Positions 27,905 through 40,685 of a stretch of 64,000 nt of DNA are shown piece after piece. This DNA is from Ridgeia piscesae (lineage: Eukaryota; Annelida; Polychaeta; Sabellida; Siboglinidae). Made by a program: the position numbers and the translations under genes. How positions within the stretch are numbered: position 1 is the stretch's first letter; every line of letters starts with the position of its first letter. The stretch is from positions 125,001 to 189,000 of the forward strand of contig JAODUO010000571.1 in assembly GCA_025642075.2 (NCBI GenBank), in the 5' to 3' direction. Under the pieces are notes generated by a model. That model was given only the letters and a program-made list of their open reading frames with translations. It was not told the origin of the DNA and did not search any database.

Positions 27905-28900
27905 ACTCCATCCTGGATCCAAGATTATAGGCCCATTCCACTTCTACCAGCTATTTCAAAAATACTTGAACAAATATTTGATCAATTATCATCTTATTTA
28001 ATGACTCTAGGCTTTTGTTTGATCATGGTTTCTGACTGAAACATTCAACACAATATGTGGCACTAAAATTAATAGATAGAATAATAACCCAACTGGATAA
28101 AGATGAAAAACCTATTCATGTTTATTTAGATCTTTCCAAGTCCTTCGATACCATTGATCATATTATTTTACTTGATAAATTGAAATATTATGGTGTACAT
28201 GGAACAAATCTTAACTTATTCAGCAGCTACCCAGAAATCATAAACAATACATGGAAATTAACATCAAATCAAATATGCTATCAATAACAACAGGTGTACC
28301 ACAAGGTTTAATCATAGGACTACTACTATACATCAATGATTTTGCACAACCAGTAAAATGCTTAGCTTTCTCATTTATGCTGACGATACAACCATATCAA
28401 GTACACTAAACATGTTCAGTTATAATATACATGAACAAAATTTAGATTCTTTAATAAACGAAGAACTTTTAAGAAAAATGAATGGTCAAAATCAACAAAG
28501 TATCACTAAATGTGGCAAAATCTAAATACATGAAATTTCCATCGGCAAAGAAAAATATACATATACTCACTCTGAAGATAGAAAATGTAAATATTGAACA
28601 AGTCGAAGAATAACGATTCTGGGGTTTATTTATAGAAAAACAATTAACTGGAAAAGGCACACTGAAAACATGTTCTAAAATAATCAGAATTTTAAACAAA
28701 TTAAAACATTGCCTCTAGATATAAATAAATATATTAATTAATTGTTAATTATTGCATCATGGCATGGGGCTTTGAATCAAATAGAATAACAACTATGAGG
28801 TACATAGTCATGATAACAAAGCTAAAAATAAAATATGCACTTATCAAAATAAACACGATTTTGCAAAAAAAGTCTTCGACATAATTTGCAACAATTATTA
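27905..28900 (+). mobile_element. jockey/CR1-like LINE remnant
   Basis: Reverse transcriptase in broken frames: RPIPLLPAISKILEQIFDQL at about 27930-27990, HVYLDLSKSFDTIDHIILLD at about 28110-28170 (motif A), TGVPQG-like text at about 28290, a degenerate FADDT box at about 28375-28395, and a post-RT MAWGFESNRI at about 28757. No ORF is intact. Confidence 0.82.
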
Positions 28901-30068
28901 AATTACCTTCCTGAAATACCTAGGGGTAGTCAAAGACAAACATAGCTCACATAGATTTGCCAAGTATGTGAAACTCTATATCTTACCAAATTATCAAGTA
29001 ACATGTATGCAACATTTAGAATCAACAACCACCTATCAACTTTACACAGTATGACTATTTGCAACACTGCCCAAAAAAATGTGCTGTGCAAAGGCATCTT
29101 ACAGTGTTTTTTGTTTGATTCTGGAAGAATTTTTTTCAGATGATGATTTTGTAAATTAAGTTTCTAAAAAAGGTGGCTCCTCGATAGTAACTAGCACGGT
29201 TTTAGGACTCTCCAGACCCTATGCTGTATTATAAATTATATACTCTACTACCATGTTTGCTGTGATTTTTTTTATTGTTCCCGAGTTGTTTGACAAGAAT
29301 GCATGATATGTGTGTATTGTTTGAAATACCAGTCGGATAAAACATAATTCTTCTTCAGCTGTCAAGCTGTTCCATGCAGATTAAGATATAATTTACACAA
29401 AAATTTTAAAATTTTCTCCTTGAATTAAGTCCTACTTTATGTGAGTATGTGTACATACATATACTACATGGCACAATGCCGACTCAAACGACCTAAGGTC
29501 AGGTATAACTGTATTTTTCTTGTTATAAGTCATAAAGATGTCAAATTTGTGACAAAGAAGCATAATGATATATCGGAAGCAAAAAATAGAACAACCCAAT
29601 TATGACAAGTCACATGACCAAAAAAATGGCCACCAAAGATAAATATAACTATTTTTTATTTTAAAACACAATTTGTTGTGTTTTAAAACACAATAAGTTG
29701 ATATTTTGATAGTATGATGTCAATACATTATATTTTAATCTGAACTAAAAGAAACAAGATCAGACAAATATCTAAACAAAATTATATTATGTAGCTTCAA
29801 CACTATGCCAATTTTCATCAACATCAGTCAACAACCTTTCTAGATATCTTGTCATATGTTGACATGCATGGCTAAAAATGTAGAAAACAGTGTTTAAATC
29901 CTTGGTACTTCTTTTACTACATATCTACTGACAAGGCTATTTCACTTAGAAAGCTCCAGTTTCACAGCTACCATCAGCTAGTGCTTGTACCAGCCTGCAC
30001 AACCTGCCTCCTCTTTCTACATGTCTTGGCTGCTTCTGTTACTTGCTTTTCAGCTGACATCAACTCTT
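28901..30068. other. AT-rich spacer
   Basis: The 3' remnant of the LINE may extend to about 29050; after that I recognise nothing. Confidence 0.5.
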
Positions 30069-30445
30069 TTAGTCAATGCCACAGAAACCTGCTTTCATTG
30101 CAGCACCCTGCTTGAGATGCAAGTTAATGTTTTCACCATAATTGGTTTTCAACTTCATGATAGCACCACATGCATGCCCTGCATGTAAAAAAAGTACTGT
30201 AGTTGCAAGGCCTGTGCCAAACTCTGTAACATCATACCCACTGTGCTGACATGTGGAACACGGAAACTGTTCGACAAACTTCACCAGTGGTCGAATGTCA
30301 AATAACCGATATCCACTCAGTAGCTCATCACCAACGGCTGGTTCAGGCTGTAGAACACCGGGCTTCTGAGCTGAAGAGCTTCATGGCAGTGTTGTTTGCG
30401 ACTGCAGTTCAGGTGGCCATTGATCCTGTGTATCGATTGCCATGA
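30069..30445 (-). pseudogene. Mutator-like transposase domain fragment
   Basis: Minus-strand text LLSGYRLFDIRPLVKFVEQF followed by PCSTCQHSGYDVTEFGTGLA and a GHACGAIMKLKTN stretch. This resembles the 'GYRIIDMS.L......C..C' domain that precedes Mutator-like transposases of invertebrates, with its paired cysteines. The frame is broken upstream and ends soon after. Medium confidence because the match is recalled, not searched. Confidence 0.5.
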
Positions 30446-30720
30446 AATATTTTTTGGGGGCGACCACTCCTCTCTTTTGATGACATCTGTACCTGAAATC
30501 TATTTAAATAAACATGGTTATAAAGTGTGAGATATATATTATATTATATGGCCCATCTTGCCACAACTCTCTATTGCTGTCAGAGCAGGGCCCGAGGTTA
30601 TAAAACCGTACTCGGTGCTCATGCTCAACTCTGTGCTCAGACTCAGATCTCATGCTCAGCGGAGAATCAGGCTCACGGTGGTTATAAAACGTCTTGAGTA
30701 CGTACTTAACTGAGCACACC

Positions 30721-31599
30721 GCCTTGTTGACAAAGACAAGTACTTGTATTGTAATGGATCCGCCATTGTTTATCGGATGTGCCGGAGGAAATGGGGGGGG
30801 GGGCTACAGAAACACTGTTCTGAAATTAAGCTAACCCCACATTCAAAGGTATACTTGTAACGTTGCCTATCTCATATTCGTGCTTATGTAGTTCCGTGGT
30901 ATTTTATATTATGTCCACAATAGTGTAAATAAAGACGATTTATTATTTGCAAAGCTTTAGTATGAAAGGGTCATTTGACAGAAATCCGTGTTGATACACA
31001 ATATACAATATTCTTAAACTTCATGAAGCTAAACGTAATACATACACATAAATAACGTGTGTGACATTTTAGTCTTAAGTAAGGCAAACTTCTTATAGCA
31101 CTATATCAAGTTATTAAGACATCTCAAAATTGTTATCTAGCCAGATGAATTAATGAAATTGAGAGGTCTATAATTCCAACACTATGCAACCGTGCCAGGT
31201 ATGACATAGCATTGTGCAATAAGTATCCCATGTAATTGTGAATGTAGACATTGAATTGAATTTATTCAACAAACAACAACATATATATATATATACTGTA
31301 CAAGGTGTTTTTAAGTAACATATAAATATGAATCTATACACAGCATCTATTTGCTGTGTATATATTCCATAAGAAACACAATCTATAGGTGTGTTGAAAG
31401 GAAATGCAAGAAGTTAAATACTTATTATTTGTATTTTCTAACAGGTTTCTAAACTAATTGCTTATATTATATACACACAATGTTGACTAGAAACATACAC
31501 ACACTTTGCTATGCATTTTGATACATTAATACATCATCCTATACTTTATATTAGAAGTAATAAACATATTGATCATTGTTATTACTACCACTGTTACTA
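30721..31599. other. AT-rich spacer
   Basis: No coding signal recognised. Confidence 0.5.
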
Positions 31600-34500
31600 C
31601 AAACTTTCATATTTTATATAGGAACTGTTAAATGGTTTTTTTAAACTGATAAACCATACCTCAGGTCTGGCTATACCTGATTCCACAAATTAGGGCCCTT
31701 AATGCTAATGCACACCACTTTATGTGTCATTCTACTATATATTTTCTATAATTAGTGTTTACAGTGCATGTATTATGATTATGACTATCACATACTCTCT
31801 CAAAGTAACTTTACTTATGATCTGGAAGCAAATGTTGTTGTTAAATTTAAACATAAACCATACTGTTGAAATAAATCATATAGTACACTCACACAGTGTA
31901 TTAAAATAACTAATGATAGGTCTTGATTTTGACAAGTACCCTTCATGTTTACATGTTCTTACTTGTTTTTTTTTTCTGTAACATATAACGGTGGTATTTT
32001 GTTCTCATATCCATTTCCCCACACTTCATAGTACAGAGTATATAACACAACTACTTTACAGGTGCCTGACACATTCTTAGCCATTTTATTTTTGATCTTA
32101 CTATGGTCATTCCAACCTACCTGACAGTACATTTTGTAGTATAATATGTTTCCATATTATTTTCATTTATGCTAATTGTGAGATTGGTGTCATCAGCAAA
32201 TAGTACCAACTTCCGACCTAAAAAGGTCGATGAGGTGTAGCTTGTATTATCACAAATCTTTTTCAAGGTGTTAGTTCATTTCTATAACTCAAATAACTAG
32301 TAAGTCCCAATATCCTTCCGAGCTTCATTTACCACAAAAATGGCATGTCTGGATGCCCCAAATTTAATTTAACAAATATTTTATATACGATAGGGTTTTC
32401 AGACATTGATTGCAAGCTAAATATTGATGGTTCAATTAACTGTTGTGTGTATTTGATATATATGCATAATATTGTGTATTATCAAAGCAAATATGGCATC
32501 CCTGACTGTCTTAATTATGAATCTACACATACCCAAATATCATATATTTTATATTTCATTAAAATGAGCAAACTTCTGATCCTAAAAGGTCAATGTAGAT
32601 TAGAAGGTATTGTTATCAAACTTTTACCAGGCATAAACCAGTTCAAAGACAACATAACAAGTAACTCTCAATATACTTCCATGCTTTCTTCTCAAGAAGA
32701 ATGGGGACCCATTGATACAACCTTTTAAAATAAATTGCTTATGATATACGAGAGTGTTTTCAGACATTGATTGCAAGCTAAATATGAATTGTTAAATGAA
32801 CTGTTGTACGTATTTGATATATATGCAAAACATTTTGTATTATCAGAGCAATATGACATGCCTGATGCTCTTAATTATGAATCTACACATACCCAAATGT
32901 CCTACATTTTTTATTTCTTTAAAATTAGCAAACTTCCAACCCTATAAGGTCAATGTGGATTAGAAGGTATTGTTATCAAACTTTTACAAAGCATAAACCA
33001 GTCCAAAGACTAAATAACAAATAACCCTCGATATCCTTCCATGCTTCCTTGTCAAGAAGAATGGGGACTCATAGATACAGAAAAAGTATCAATAAATCAC
33101 TTGCGAGCGGGTTTCTAGAACTGATCTTGAGTTAACAAGTAATGTTATTGGTAATATTTGTAAATATTGCATATATGTGCATATCAGTATACATTCATAG
33201 GGAGTTTTGCTTGAAGCATGGGGCTGGTTTATGCCTGGTAAAAGTTTGATAACAATACCTTCTTAAGTTCTAATCCACATTGACCTTTTAGGGTCGGAAG
33301 TTTGCTAATTTTAAAGAAATAAAAAAAATGTAGGTCATTTGGATATGTGTAGATTCATAATTAAGACCATCAGGCATGTCATATTGCTCTGATAATGCAC
33401 AATGTTATGCATATATTTTATCAAATACACACAACAGTTCACTGAACCAATTATATTTAGCTTGCAATCAATGTCTGAAAACTTATATCACAAGCAATTT
33501 ATTTAAAATGTTGTATCAATGGGTCCCCCATTCTTCTTGAGAAGGAAACATGGAAGAACATTGAGAGTTACTTGTTATTTTGTCTTTGGACTGGCTTATG
33601 CCTGTTAAAAGTTTGATAACAATACCTTATAATCCACATTGAGCTTTTAGGGTTGGAAGTTTGCTAATTTTAGTGAAATATAAAATGTAGGACATTTGGG
33701 TATGTGTAGATTCATAATTAAGACCGTCAGGCATGTCATATTGCATACATATCAAAATACACATAACAGTTCATTTAACCATCCAATTTAGCTTGCAATC
33801 AATGTCTGAAAACCCTCTCGTATATCACAAGCAATTTATTTAAAAAGTTGTATCAATGGGACCCCATTCTTCTTGAGAAGGAAACATGGAAGAATATTGA
33901 GAGTTACTTGTTATTTTGTCTTAGCATTGGTTTATGCATGGTAAAAATTTGATAACAATACCTTCTAATCTACATTGACATTTTAGGGTCAGAAGTTTGC
34001 TCATTTTAATGAAATATAAAAATATGATATTTGGGTATGTATAGATTCATAATTAAGACAGACAGGCATGCCATATTTGCTTTGATAATACACAATATTA
34101 TGCATATAATAATTATATCAAATATACACAACAGTTAATTGAACCATCAATATTTAGCTTGCAATCAATATCTGAAAACCCTCTCGTATATAATAAAAAA
34201 ATTAATTACATTTTGGGCATCCAGACGTACGCCATTTTTGTGGTAAAGGAAGCTTGCAAGGATATTGGGACTTACTAGTTATTTGAGTTATAGAAATGAA
34301 CTAACACCAAGAAAAGGTTTTGTTATAATACAAACTACGTCTCATCGACCTTTTTGGGTCGGAAGTTGGTCATTTTTAAAGAAATATAATAACGTACCAT
34401 CTTTGCACATGTATAGATTCATAATTAAGGCAGCCAAACATGTCATATTTATCAGATTTGCACATATTTATGTTTTGGTACCAAATATGTAAAATTTGGG

Positions 34501-34995
34501 TCTAAGGTGTGTGTATTTTGCTCACAATCAGGGTCCAAAAGCCCTCCCGCCAGTGATATTTTGAATACATCTTGAATGTTTATGCACTTGCTGCACATTA
34601 ACCATACACTGTATTTATTTTCTAATTGTAGTTATGTAATCTTTATATTATAGAGAACAACTCAACACAATGTTATTGACATTAATCTAAGAGATGACAG
34701 CAACCCCATTGGTTGCGTTCACACGGAATGACCCATACATGTCATAGCAGTTGATACTTTACACATGTCATAAAATATAGGCTAAATACAATTGGACAAA
34801 ATATGCAACCTTGTGGTACACCACATGTTATATTTTGGTAAGTTGAATTCGTGTTATTCATAGATACATACTGTTTTCTGGTGTTCAGTTGGCTATGCAA
34901 TCATGTCTACGCTATAATTCTAATGTCATGCCCATGGTGTTCTAGTTTTTGTAACGAAACGTTATTATCAATAGTGTGAAATGCCTTTTTTAATA
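31600..34995 (-). mobile_element. jockey/CR1-like LINE broken by an inverted repeat array
   Basis: Minus-strand pieces of one LINE lie on both sides of an array. At 34990-34730: KAFHTIDNNVSLQKLEHHG and then TCGVPQGCIFCPIVFSLY. At 32290-32170: SSTFLGRKLV followed by LFADDTNLTIS, the catalytic box. At about 31720-31600: KGPNLWNQV and FKKTI, the usual C-terminal block. Order and strand fit a single element whose RT is split between the PQG and FADD motifs. Many stops; inactive. Confidence 0.75.
32195..34560. repeat. inverted array of ~360-bp repeats
   Basis: The word CC(T)AAAAAGGTC(G/A)ATG and its context recur at 32219, 32581 and 32941 on the plus strand and, inverted, at about 33280, 33635, 33970 and 34345. 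Other shared words are TTTTCAGACATTGATTGCAA and TTCTCAAGAAGAATGGGG. The arms (about 32195-33110 and 33222-34560) form a large imperfect palindrome with a ~110-bp centre. Confidence 0.88.
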
Positions 34996-35723
34996 TATAA
35001 AACTTCTATTGAAGATCATGAGTTATTCATTGCTGTTATTAATCCTGCTACCAATGCTACTATTGCAACTAGAGTGTGTTTGTTTCCTAAATCCATATTT
35101 ATTACATGATGTGTTAACATCTGCATATGTCCCATCGGTATGGCTAAATGTCCACGATTATACTCGTCCAAAGACACCACAATGTTGGGGAAACGTCGTA
35201 CGAATCGCTCGGCAATAGGGCGTCGCCAAGCAGTAAACGAATGGTCCCCATCACCAAAAACACTGCCACCAAAACATAATTATTGCAACACTATATCGTA
35301 CTGTCGTCTCTGCCGTTTAAGTTTGGAAATGTTCAGTAAACACTGCTGTTTTAGGCACAACACAGTGTCTGTCAAAACATTCGTGTTACACCGCCTCTTC
35401 AAATGGATCGAAAACACCTCGTTAACAACTCGGACTCTGAAATCGGACTGCACATCTTATCAAAAACGACGAACTTTGACAACGAAATCAACAAATTTCT
35501 ACGTGAGCTGCCATCTCTGTCTGAGTACGGCGTTGAGCACGCTCTTGAGCATACTCAGGAACTGGATGATTCGTGCTCAAGTCTGAGTACGATACCGTAC
35601 TCAGAAAGTTTGGTGACATACATTGAGTATGAGCACGGTGTGAAAACGAGGCCTGGGCATGGAATTTGAGCACGGAGTACGGAGTACGATTTTATAACCT
35701 CGGGCCAAGGTCTCCGCCTGTTG

Positions 35724-35797
35724 TATATACATACATACATACATACATACATACATACATACATACATACATACATACATACGCACGCATGCACGCA

Positions 35798-35829
<32 letters not shown>

Positions 35830-35830
35830 T
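35724..35830. repeat. (CATA)n then (GCAC)n microsatellite
   Basis: Tetramer tract CATACATA passing into CGCACGCA and CACA. Confidence 0.95.
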
Positions 35831-35999
35831 ACGCACCTATTACTATTGCTCGGAGCATTGTACACTTTGCTCTCTAGCAGATCTGTTCCATCGAACACTA
35901 ACTAACTTTATTTCTCCGGGAAGTTTCAGCCACGCTGGAATTAATGTGCGAAGATTTCGTACACAAAATTATATCCACCTTTAATGTAGCCGGGTGTTC

Positions 36000-36639
36000 A
36001 TTCTTAATGCTGAGTGAACCGGAGCCACAGAGAGTGAATGAGCTTGACCGATATTCTTAAAAGGAATAACAACACCTAATGCTTGAATTCGTATAATAGT
36101 ACATGCTTTTATATATTTCTATACCCAGCATGCTTTTATATAATCCATACATAGCCAACAATAAAATAAACGAATTAGAAATTCCATACTTTATGCAATG
36201 CCGGTTTACGTTTTCGAATATGCACATTTTTGTCGTGCTTTCTGTGTGCCCAGTTGTGACGTCAGACAGGACACATACTGACATCTGGCGCACTGTTTCT
36301 TTGCATTTATAGCATGTTTACAAGAATAACGTTTGGGTCAAAACGAGCGTCAAAATCAAATATTGTGCAATATTCCGATGAAGTACAAACGCTGGTCTTC
36401 ACGGGAACACACGATTATCTTAAGATTCCTTATGAATACAATTTTATAGAACAATTGAGTCCAATTGTTTCGCGGAAGCCTGTCTGAGGTTCGAGATCGC
36501 CGCAGTCTTAGGTTCGTTTTCAAAGTTATTATTCTATCAATTGCAGCCGCCGTGCCATGATCCATTTCAGGACAAATACATTACAAACAGATATGTATTT
36601 AACGCAATAAATAAACATTATGTATAAACTGAAAGATAA
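36000..36639. other. no gene recognised
   Basis: Holds one copy of a ~65-bp word (36009-36060, with GAGCCACAGAGAGTGAATGA) that recurs at 37880-38020, and a 57-codon open frame from 36313 without family match. Confidence 0.4.
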
Positions 36640-36860
36640 TAATCATTAGTATGCCGATGTGTGAAGGAAGTGTTGAATATTAAGCATAACTCTGTAAATG
36701 CGGCAGTAGAATACCGATTGTTATCGGGGCTGAACTGATAGATGTGCTCGCTTTTACAATCGGAAAAACATTGGTTCGAACCCCATAAGAAACCATTGTT
36801 TGTTGCCACTTGTTGGTGTAACTTTTCACTAAATATAATTATTAATGGAATCAACAAGCA
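36640..36860 (+). mobile_element. tRNA-like SINE copy 1
   Basis: Begins AGTATGCCGATGTGTGAAGGA, then a tRNA-like part with CTCGCTTTTACAATCGG and a B box GGTTCGAACCCC. Related copies lie at 37165-37375 (-) and 57893-58050 (+). Confidence 0.65.
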
Positions 36861-37164
36861 ATAATGTAGACAACTGCTTGTATTTGTTAATTGTTTTGTA
36901 GTATTTAGTACATTCGTGACGAGAATGAAAATTGTTAGTTGTATAATTATTATAGCGACGATGCATATTTCTAATTTCAGTTATCAAGACAAATCATAAT
37001 TTATTTTGAGTGTAACATCAAAAATACATTAAAAATGATAAATATTAATCGTTAATTATATTTATACAATTACCATATTTTCATGTTCGTCGGGAATACA
37101 ATAATTATTACCAAAAAACACAATCAGTACATCATAATATTGATTAGAATGATTGGGTTTATAA

Positions 37165-37375
37165 TTTTATTTAGTGAGTAAAAAATCTATGAAATGTTTG
37201 TGTCAGATTCGAACCGGGGTCCTTCCGATTGTAAAAGCGAACGCAAAACGAACGCGTTGACCAACTGAGCTATGCAGACCAGCGGTATTCGGCTCCCGGA
37301 TTGAACGTGTTACGTTAAATTTACCAATCCTTCATACATCGGCATACTACTGATACTAATATACAACATAACATT
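37165..37375 (-). mobile_element. tRNA-like SINE copy 2
   Basis: Minus strand: AGTATGCCGATGTATGAAGGA leader of about 85 bases, then CATAGCTCAGTTGGTCAACG (A box TAGCTCAGTTGG) and GGTTCGAATC (B box). The best-preserved copy of this family here. Copies 1 and 2 face each other and may be the arms of one ~730-bp element. Confidence 0.7.
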
Positions 37376-37379
37376 TCAG

Positions 37380-38950
37380 TCTGAAGTGGAATGTTTGTAA
37401 TGTATGTGTCTTAGCGTGGATTCTCTTCCGTGGGCTATAATCGATACAGTTACTTATAAAACAAACCGAAGACGGTGGCGAACCTGAGCCCTCCAGTAAA
37501 ACTCTGGCTTCAATTTTGTAAAACAAATGTCATTCGTATGGAACCGTAAGATAAATAATACTTGTTCCCTGTGATGACTAGTGTTTGCATTACATCGGAA
37601 TATCGCACAATAATGTATTATGATGCTAGTTTCGACCAAAAAATGTTCATTGTAAACATGCTCAGAATACGTAGAAAGGGTACGCCTGTCATCTGTGACG
37701 CCACGATACCACGTGATCGCCTTGCTAATTAACTGTCAGCTTTCCGCGGGAATCGCTATGCTGACATACCGCATTTTTGATATGAATGTATTTTTATTTA
37801 GTTTTTAATGTTGTCAAAAGTTACATACATACTTAAGCTTCATGTTTACATGGAAAAGAGAATTAATTAACCTGCCCAATAGTCTAAATGCCGAGAGAAC
37901 TGGGGCTACAGAGAGTGACAGAGAGTGAATGAACATGCCCAATATTCTTAATGCTGACTGAAATGGAGCCACAGAGAGAGAACGAACCTTCCCAATATTC
38001 TTAATGCTGACAATGTTGACTTTATGTCTTGCATTTGAGCAACGTATGAATAAAGTTTACACATATCACCAAAACGTTTGCGTCTACACAAAAATGGGCT
38101 GCATTAACAAGATGTATGCCATCTGAGAGTGCGGACTTTATTACTCGCGGGATTCTGACGTAATTCAAACGTAGCAACGTAACGTAGCACGTGCCTTTGT
38201 ATCTAATTTTTCTAATTTGCAGCATAATCAGTGGAACCCTTGGAAAAAGCAACATACGTCAATAATAATATCAGTGTTTAAAAGTCTACACATCTACATA
38301 CCATACAATATAAAGGTATTTATAATTTGCATTTCATTAAAATATTATCGGGGCTACGGAGTTCGTAATGACGCTGATTGCATCTCCAACGGCGTGTATT
38401 TGACTTGTATTATTTTACATTTGGCAAACATATATTATCGTCATCGTGGAACAATGTAACCCAACACAAAACGACACAAGAAATCACTTGATACGTGAAC
38501 TTCACACAGACAATGATGTGCGAGTCTCGTGTTTGTTAGGCCCAGCGTTTTCAAGTATAATTTATTTCCATAACAAACACCGTGCAAAATCATCTGTCTG
38601 ATTCGACTTTAGTGGCCAGGTAGACACTGGAGTTAAAATATAAGTGGGTCAACAGTCGCTCAGCATGAACAAGTTTATCCAAACATTGCCAACGTCTTTC
38701 CAAGTTCAGTGTTGACCTTCTGCTCCCCACGTCTGTCAATCGTTACCATGTTCTTCCGCTGGATGGCGCTTGCATCCAGATTCGCGGTTGTAATAGCGAT
38801 GCGAAATAACTATCGTACCAGGGACAAACATGCATCAAATATTAGTAGTTTATTTTTGTTTAGTTCACCATCCCTGCCATGCGAGAGTGTAGTAATTCAA
38901 GAAAACATTATGTCACGATATTACGATCATTACAAACCGGTTTGTATTAC
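37380..38950. other. no gene recognised
   Basis: Contains 2-3 tandem copies (37880-38020) of the ~65-bp word with ATTCTTAATGCTGA and GCCACAGAGAGAG. Otherwise only short frames. Confidence 0.45.
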
Positions 38951-38956
38951 CACTCA

Positions 38957-39247
38957 ACTCTACTACTCTACTCTACTCTACTCTACTCTACTCTACTCTA
39001 CTCTACTCTACTCTACTCTACTCTACTCTACCCTACCCTACCCTACCCACCCCACCCCACCCCACTCCACTCCACTCCAGTACTCTACTACTCTACTACT
39101 CTACTACTCTACTACTCTTCTGCTCTACTCTACCCTACCCTACCCTTCTCTACTCTACTCTACTACACTCTACTACACTCTACCCTACCCTACCCTACCC
39201 TACCCCACTCCACTCTTCTCTTCTCTACTCTACTACACTCTACTCTA
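38957..39247. repeat. (CTCTA)n/(CCCTA)n pentamer satellite
   Basis: Pentamer CTCTA repeated, with runs of CCCTA, CCCAC and CTACT variants. Open in several frames because the unit lacks stops in some registers. Confidence 0.95.
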
Positions 39248-39254
39248 CAGGAGC

Positions 39255-40360
39255 GAGGCGTGTGTTATATATCGATGTCATCTGAAGAATTTGTAGAAAT
39301 TCCACCACCGTTGCCTCGGAAAGATACTTTGTATCCGATGGGAAGATCGCCGTACCGAGGCCAGTGTCCTCATGGAGGCCAACACAACTAGTATTGACCC
39401 AATGGTAATGCAAAACCAACTCTGCCGGGCTGGCCACTGTATCAGAATGTCGGTAAAACCGTCTCCCCCGATAAGAAAGTTTTGCACAACTAACACATGG
39501 TACGAGAAAATGTGGTGGCTAGAAAACGATTTAAAGACCATGCTAAACACTATGAAGAAAGGCCAAATTTACATAACTGCCTGGGAACTTATGGCCGCGG
39601 ACCGTCCACTCTGGCGCCGTACTATTTACCAGGCAACGGCCAAATTTGAGACAAACAGTTTACTTCAAGGGGCGGAGAAAGGGCACAGGAAAAGAGGGAG
39701 ATGTCTCAACATGTTGACGTCTTCCTTCCATCTGGCACCTCCTGCTCACACTACAACAAGATCCGATCAATGATCGGTTCTTGAGTCATCTCAGAACACA
39801 AGACCGACCATTGGAAGACGTTATCCTTGTTTCGAGGGACCGCTGATGATTAGAAGACATTATGTTGAAATATCATTGAGAGTACCACTGATACATGCTA
39901 GTTTATCAACTAGTGATATATCCAAATGCCTTGGGAGTACCATTGAAATTTAATGTATTCTTGATTTATCCAGTGGTACTGAGACGGTATGTTTAAAATA
40001 ATGTCATTGAGATACGCTGAAATTTCATTGAATGACACTGAATGATCGGTTCCAATACCACTGAAGTAAGTACCACTGAAACATACTGATGTGTCAATGC
40101 ATGATATTTTCAAGTACTATTGTGGCGCTGATTTATCATTGAATGGTCCAGTACTACTGAATTGTATGTTCAAGTACTTTTGAAAGTACTACTGAGTACT
40201 ATTGATTTACCGTTGAATGTCCCAATTGTATTGAATATTGGCAAACGTGCTTTCTCTGTGGCTGCACCAACAATTTCGAATCAACTCCCTATTACAATTA
40301 AATCTTCTGAGACTACAGTCAGCTCTCAAACAAAATTAAAACGTATTTTTTAAAATTGCT
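39255..40360 (+). mobile_element. composite LINE repeat, copy 1
   Basis: Two LINE C-terminal blocks joined by degenerate subrepeats. First (39290-39770): ILCIRWEDR, SIDPMVMQNQLCRAGHCIRM and ADRPLWRRTIYQATAKFE, the ORF2 C-terminus of the family seen at 58505-60570. Then about 400 bases rich in ACCACTGAA and CATTGAATG words (39830-40200). Then GKRAFSVAAPTISNQLPITI (40240-40330), a CR1-type C-terminus. The whole arrangement recurs inverted at 56690-57745. Confidence 0.8.
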
Positions 40361-40602
40361 TTTCCGCCATGTATTTTCGGCAGTTTCAGACTTTCACCTG
40401 TTACCGTTTATTATTACGCCAAATGAGTTTATTTGTTGCGCTTCTGAGCTTGAAATCTGCTAAGCATATAGAAGAGTTAGAATTATTATTACTAACGATA
40501 TACCATTGGCACATAAGGGTGTGCGTTCTCTTTGTGTGTACAGTGTACGGTGTTTGACGGTGTTCTGGCTTGTCGTCGTGCGTCCATTTCACACTCATTC
40601 GG

Positions 40603-40685
40603 ATGCTTCGAGCGATAGTGTTCTTGGCCACGGTCATACTACGGTATGGCGGAGGGCTATGTGACGAGTGCAAGTATGGAGTAGA
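40603..40685 (+). CDS. gene 1 exon 1, signal peptide
   Basis: ATG followed by [18 protein letters not shown], a short basic start plus a hydrophobic core, then CDECKYGV and two bases GA before GTAAGT. These two bases and the first C of exon 2 make Asp, so the phase fits. A different first exon is possible. Confidence 0.6.

Larger units (their letters stand above)
30588..35707. mobile_element. region bounded by matching inverted ends (possible nested DNA transposon)
   Basis: Left end GGCCCGAGGTTATAAAACC and the reverse complement of the right end (GGCCCGAGGTTATAAAATC) agree over about 25 bases with one mismatch, and both continue with GTACTC and GTGCTCA words. The 5.1-kb interior contains other elements and no transposase I recognise. 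No clean target duplication. It could also be two independent MITE ends. Confidence 0.4.

Noticed and set aside
35140..35586. A 148-codon frame with CRLCRLSLEMFSKHCCFRH as a zinc-finger-like gene
   Set aside because: Cysteine spacing fits no finger class I can defend, and it overlaps an inverted transposon end with an alternative open frame.
37200..37290. A functional tRNA gene on the minus strand
   Set aside because: The A box to B box part is longer than a tRNA, and the same unit is repeated with a shared leader at 36640 and 57893, as expected of a SINE.
38957..39247. CCCTA runs as a telomere-like array
   Set aside because: The unit is a pentamer CTCTA/CCCTA, not the CCCTAA hexamer of animal telomeres.
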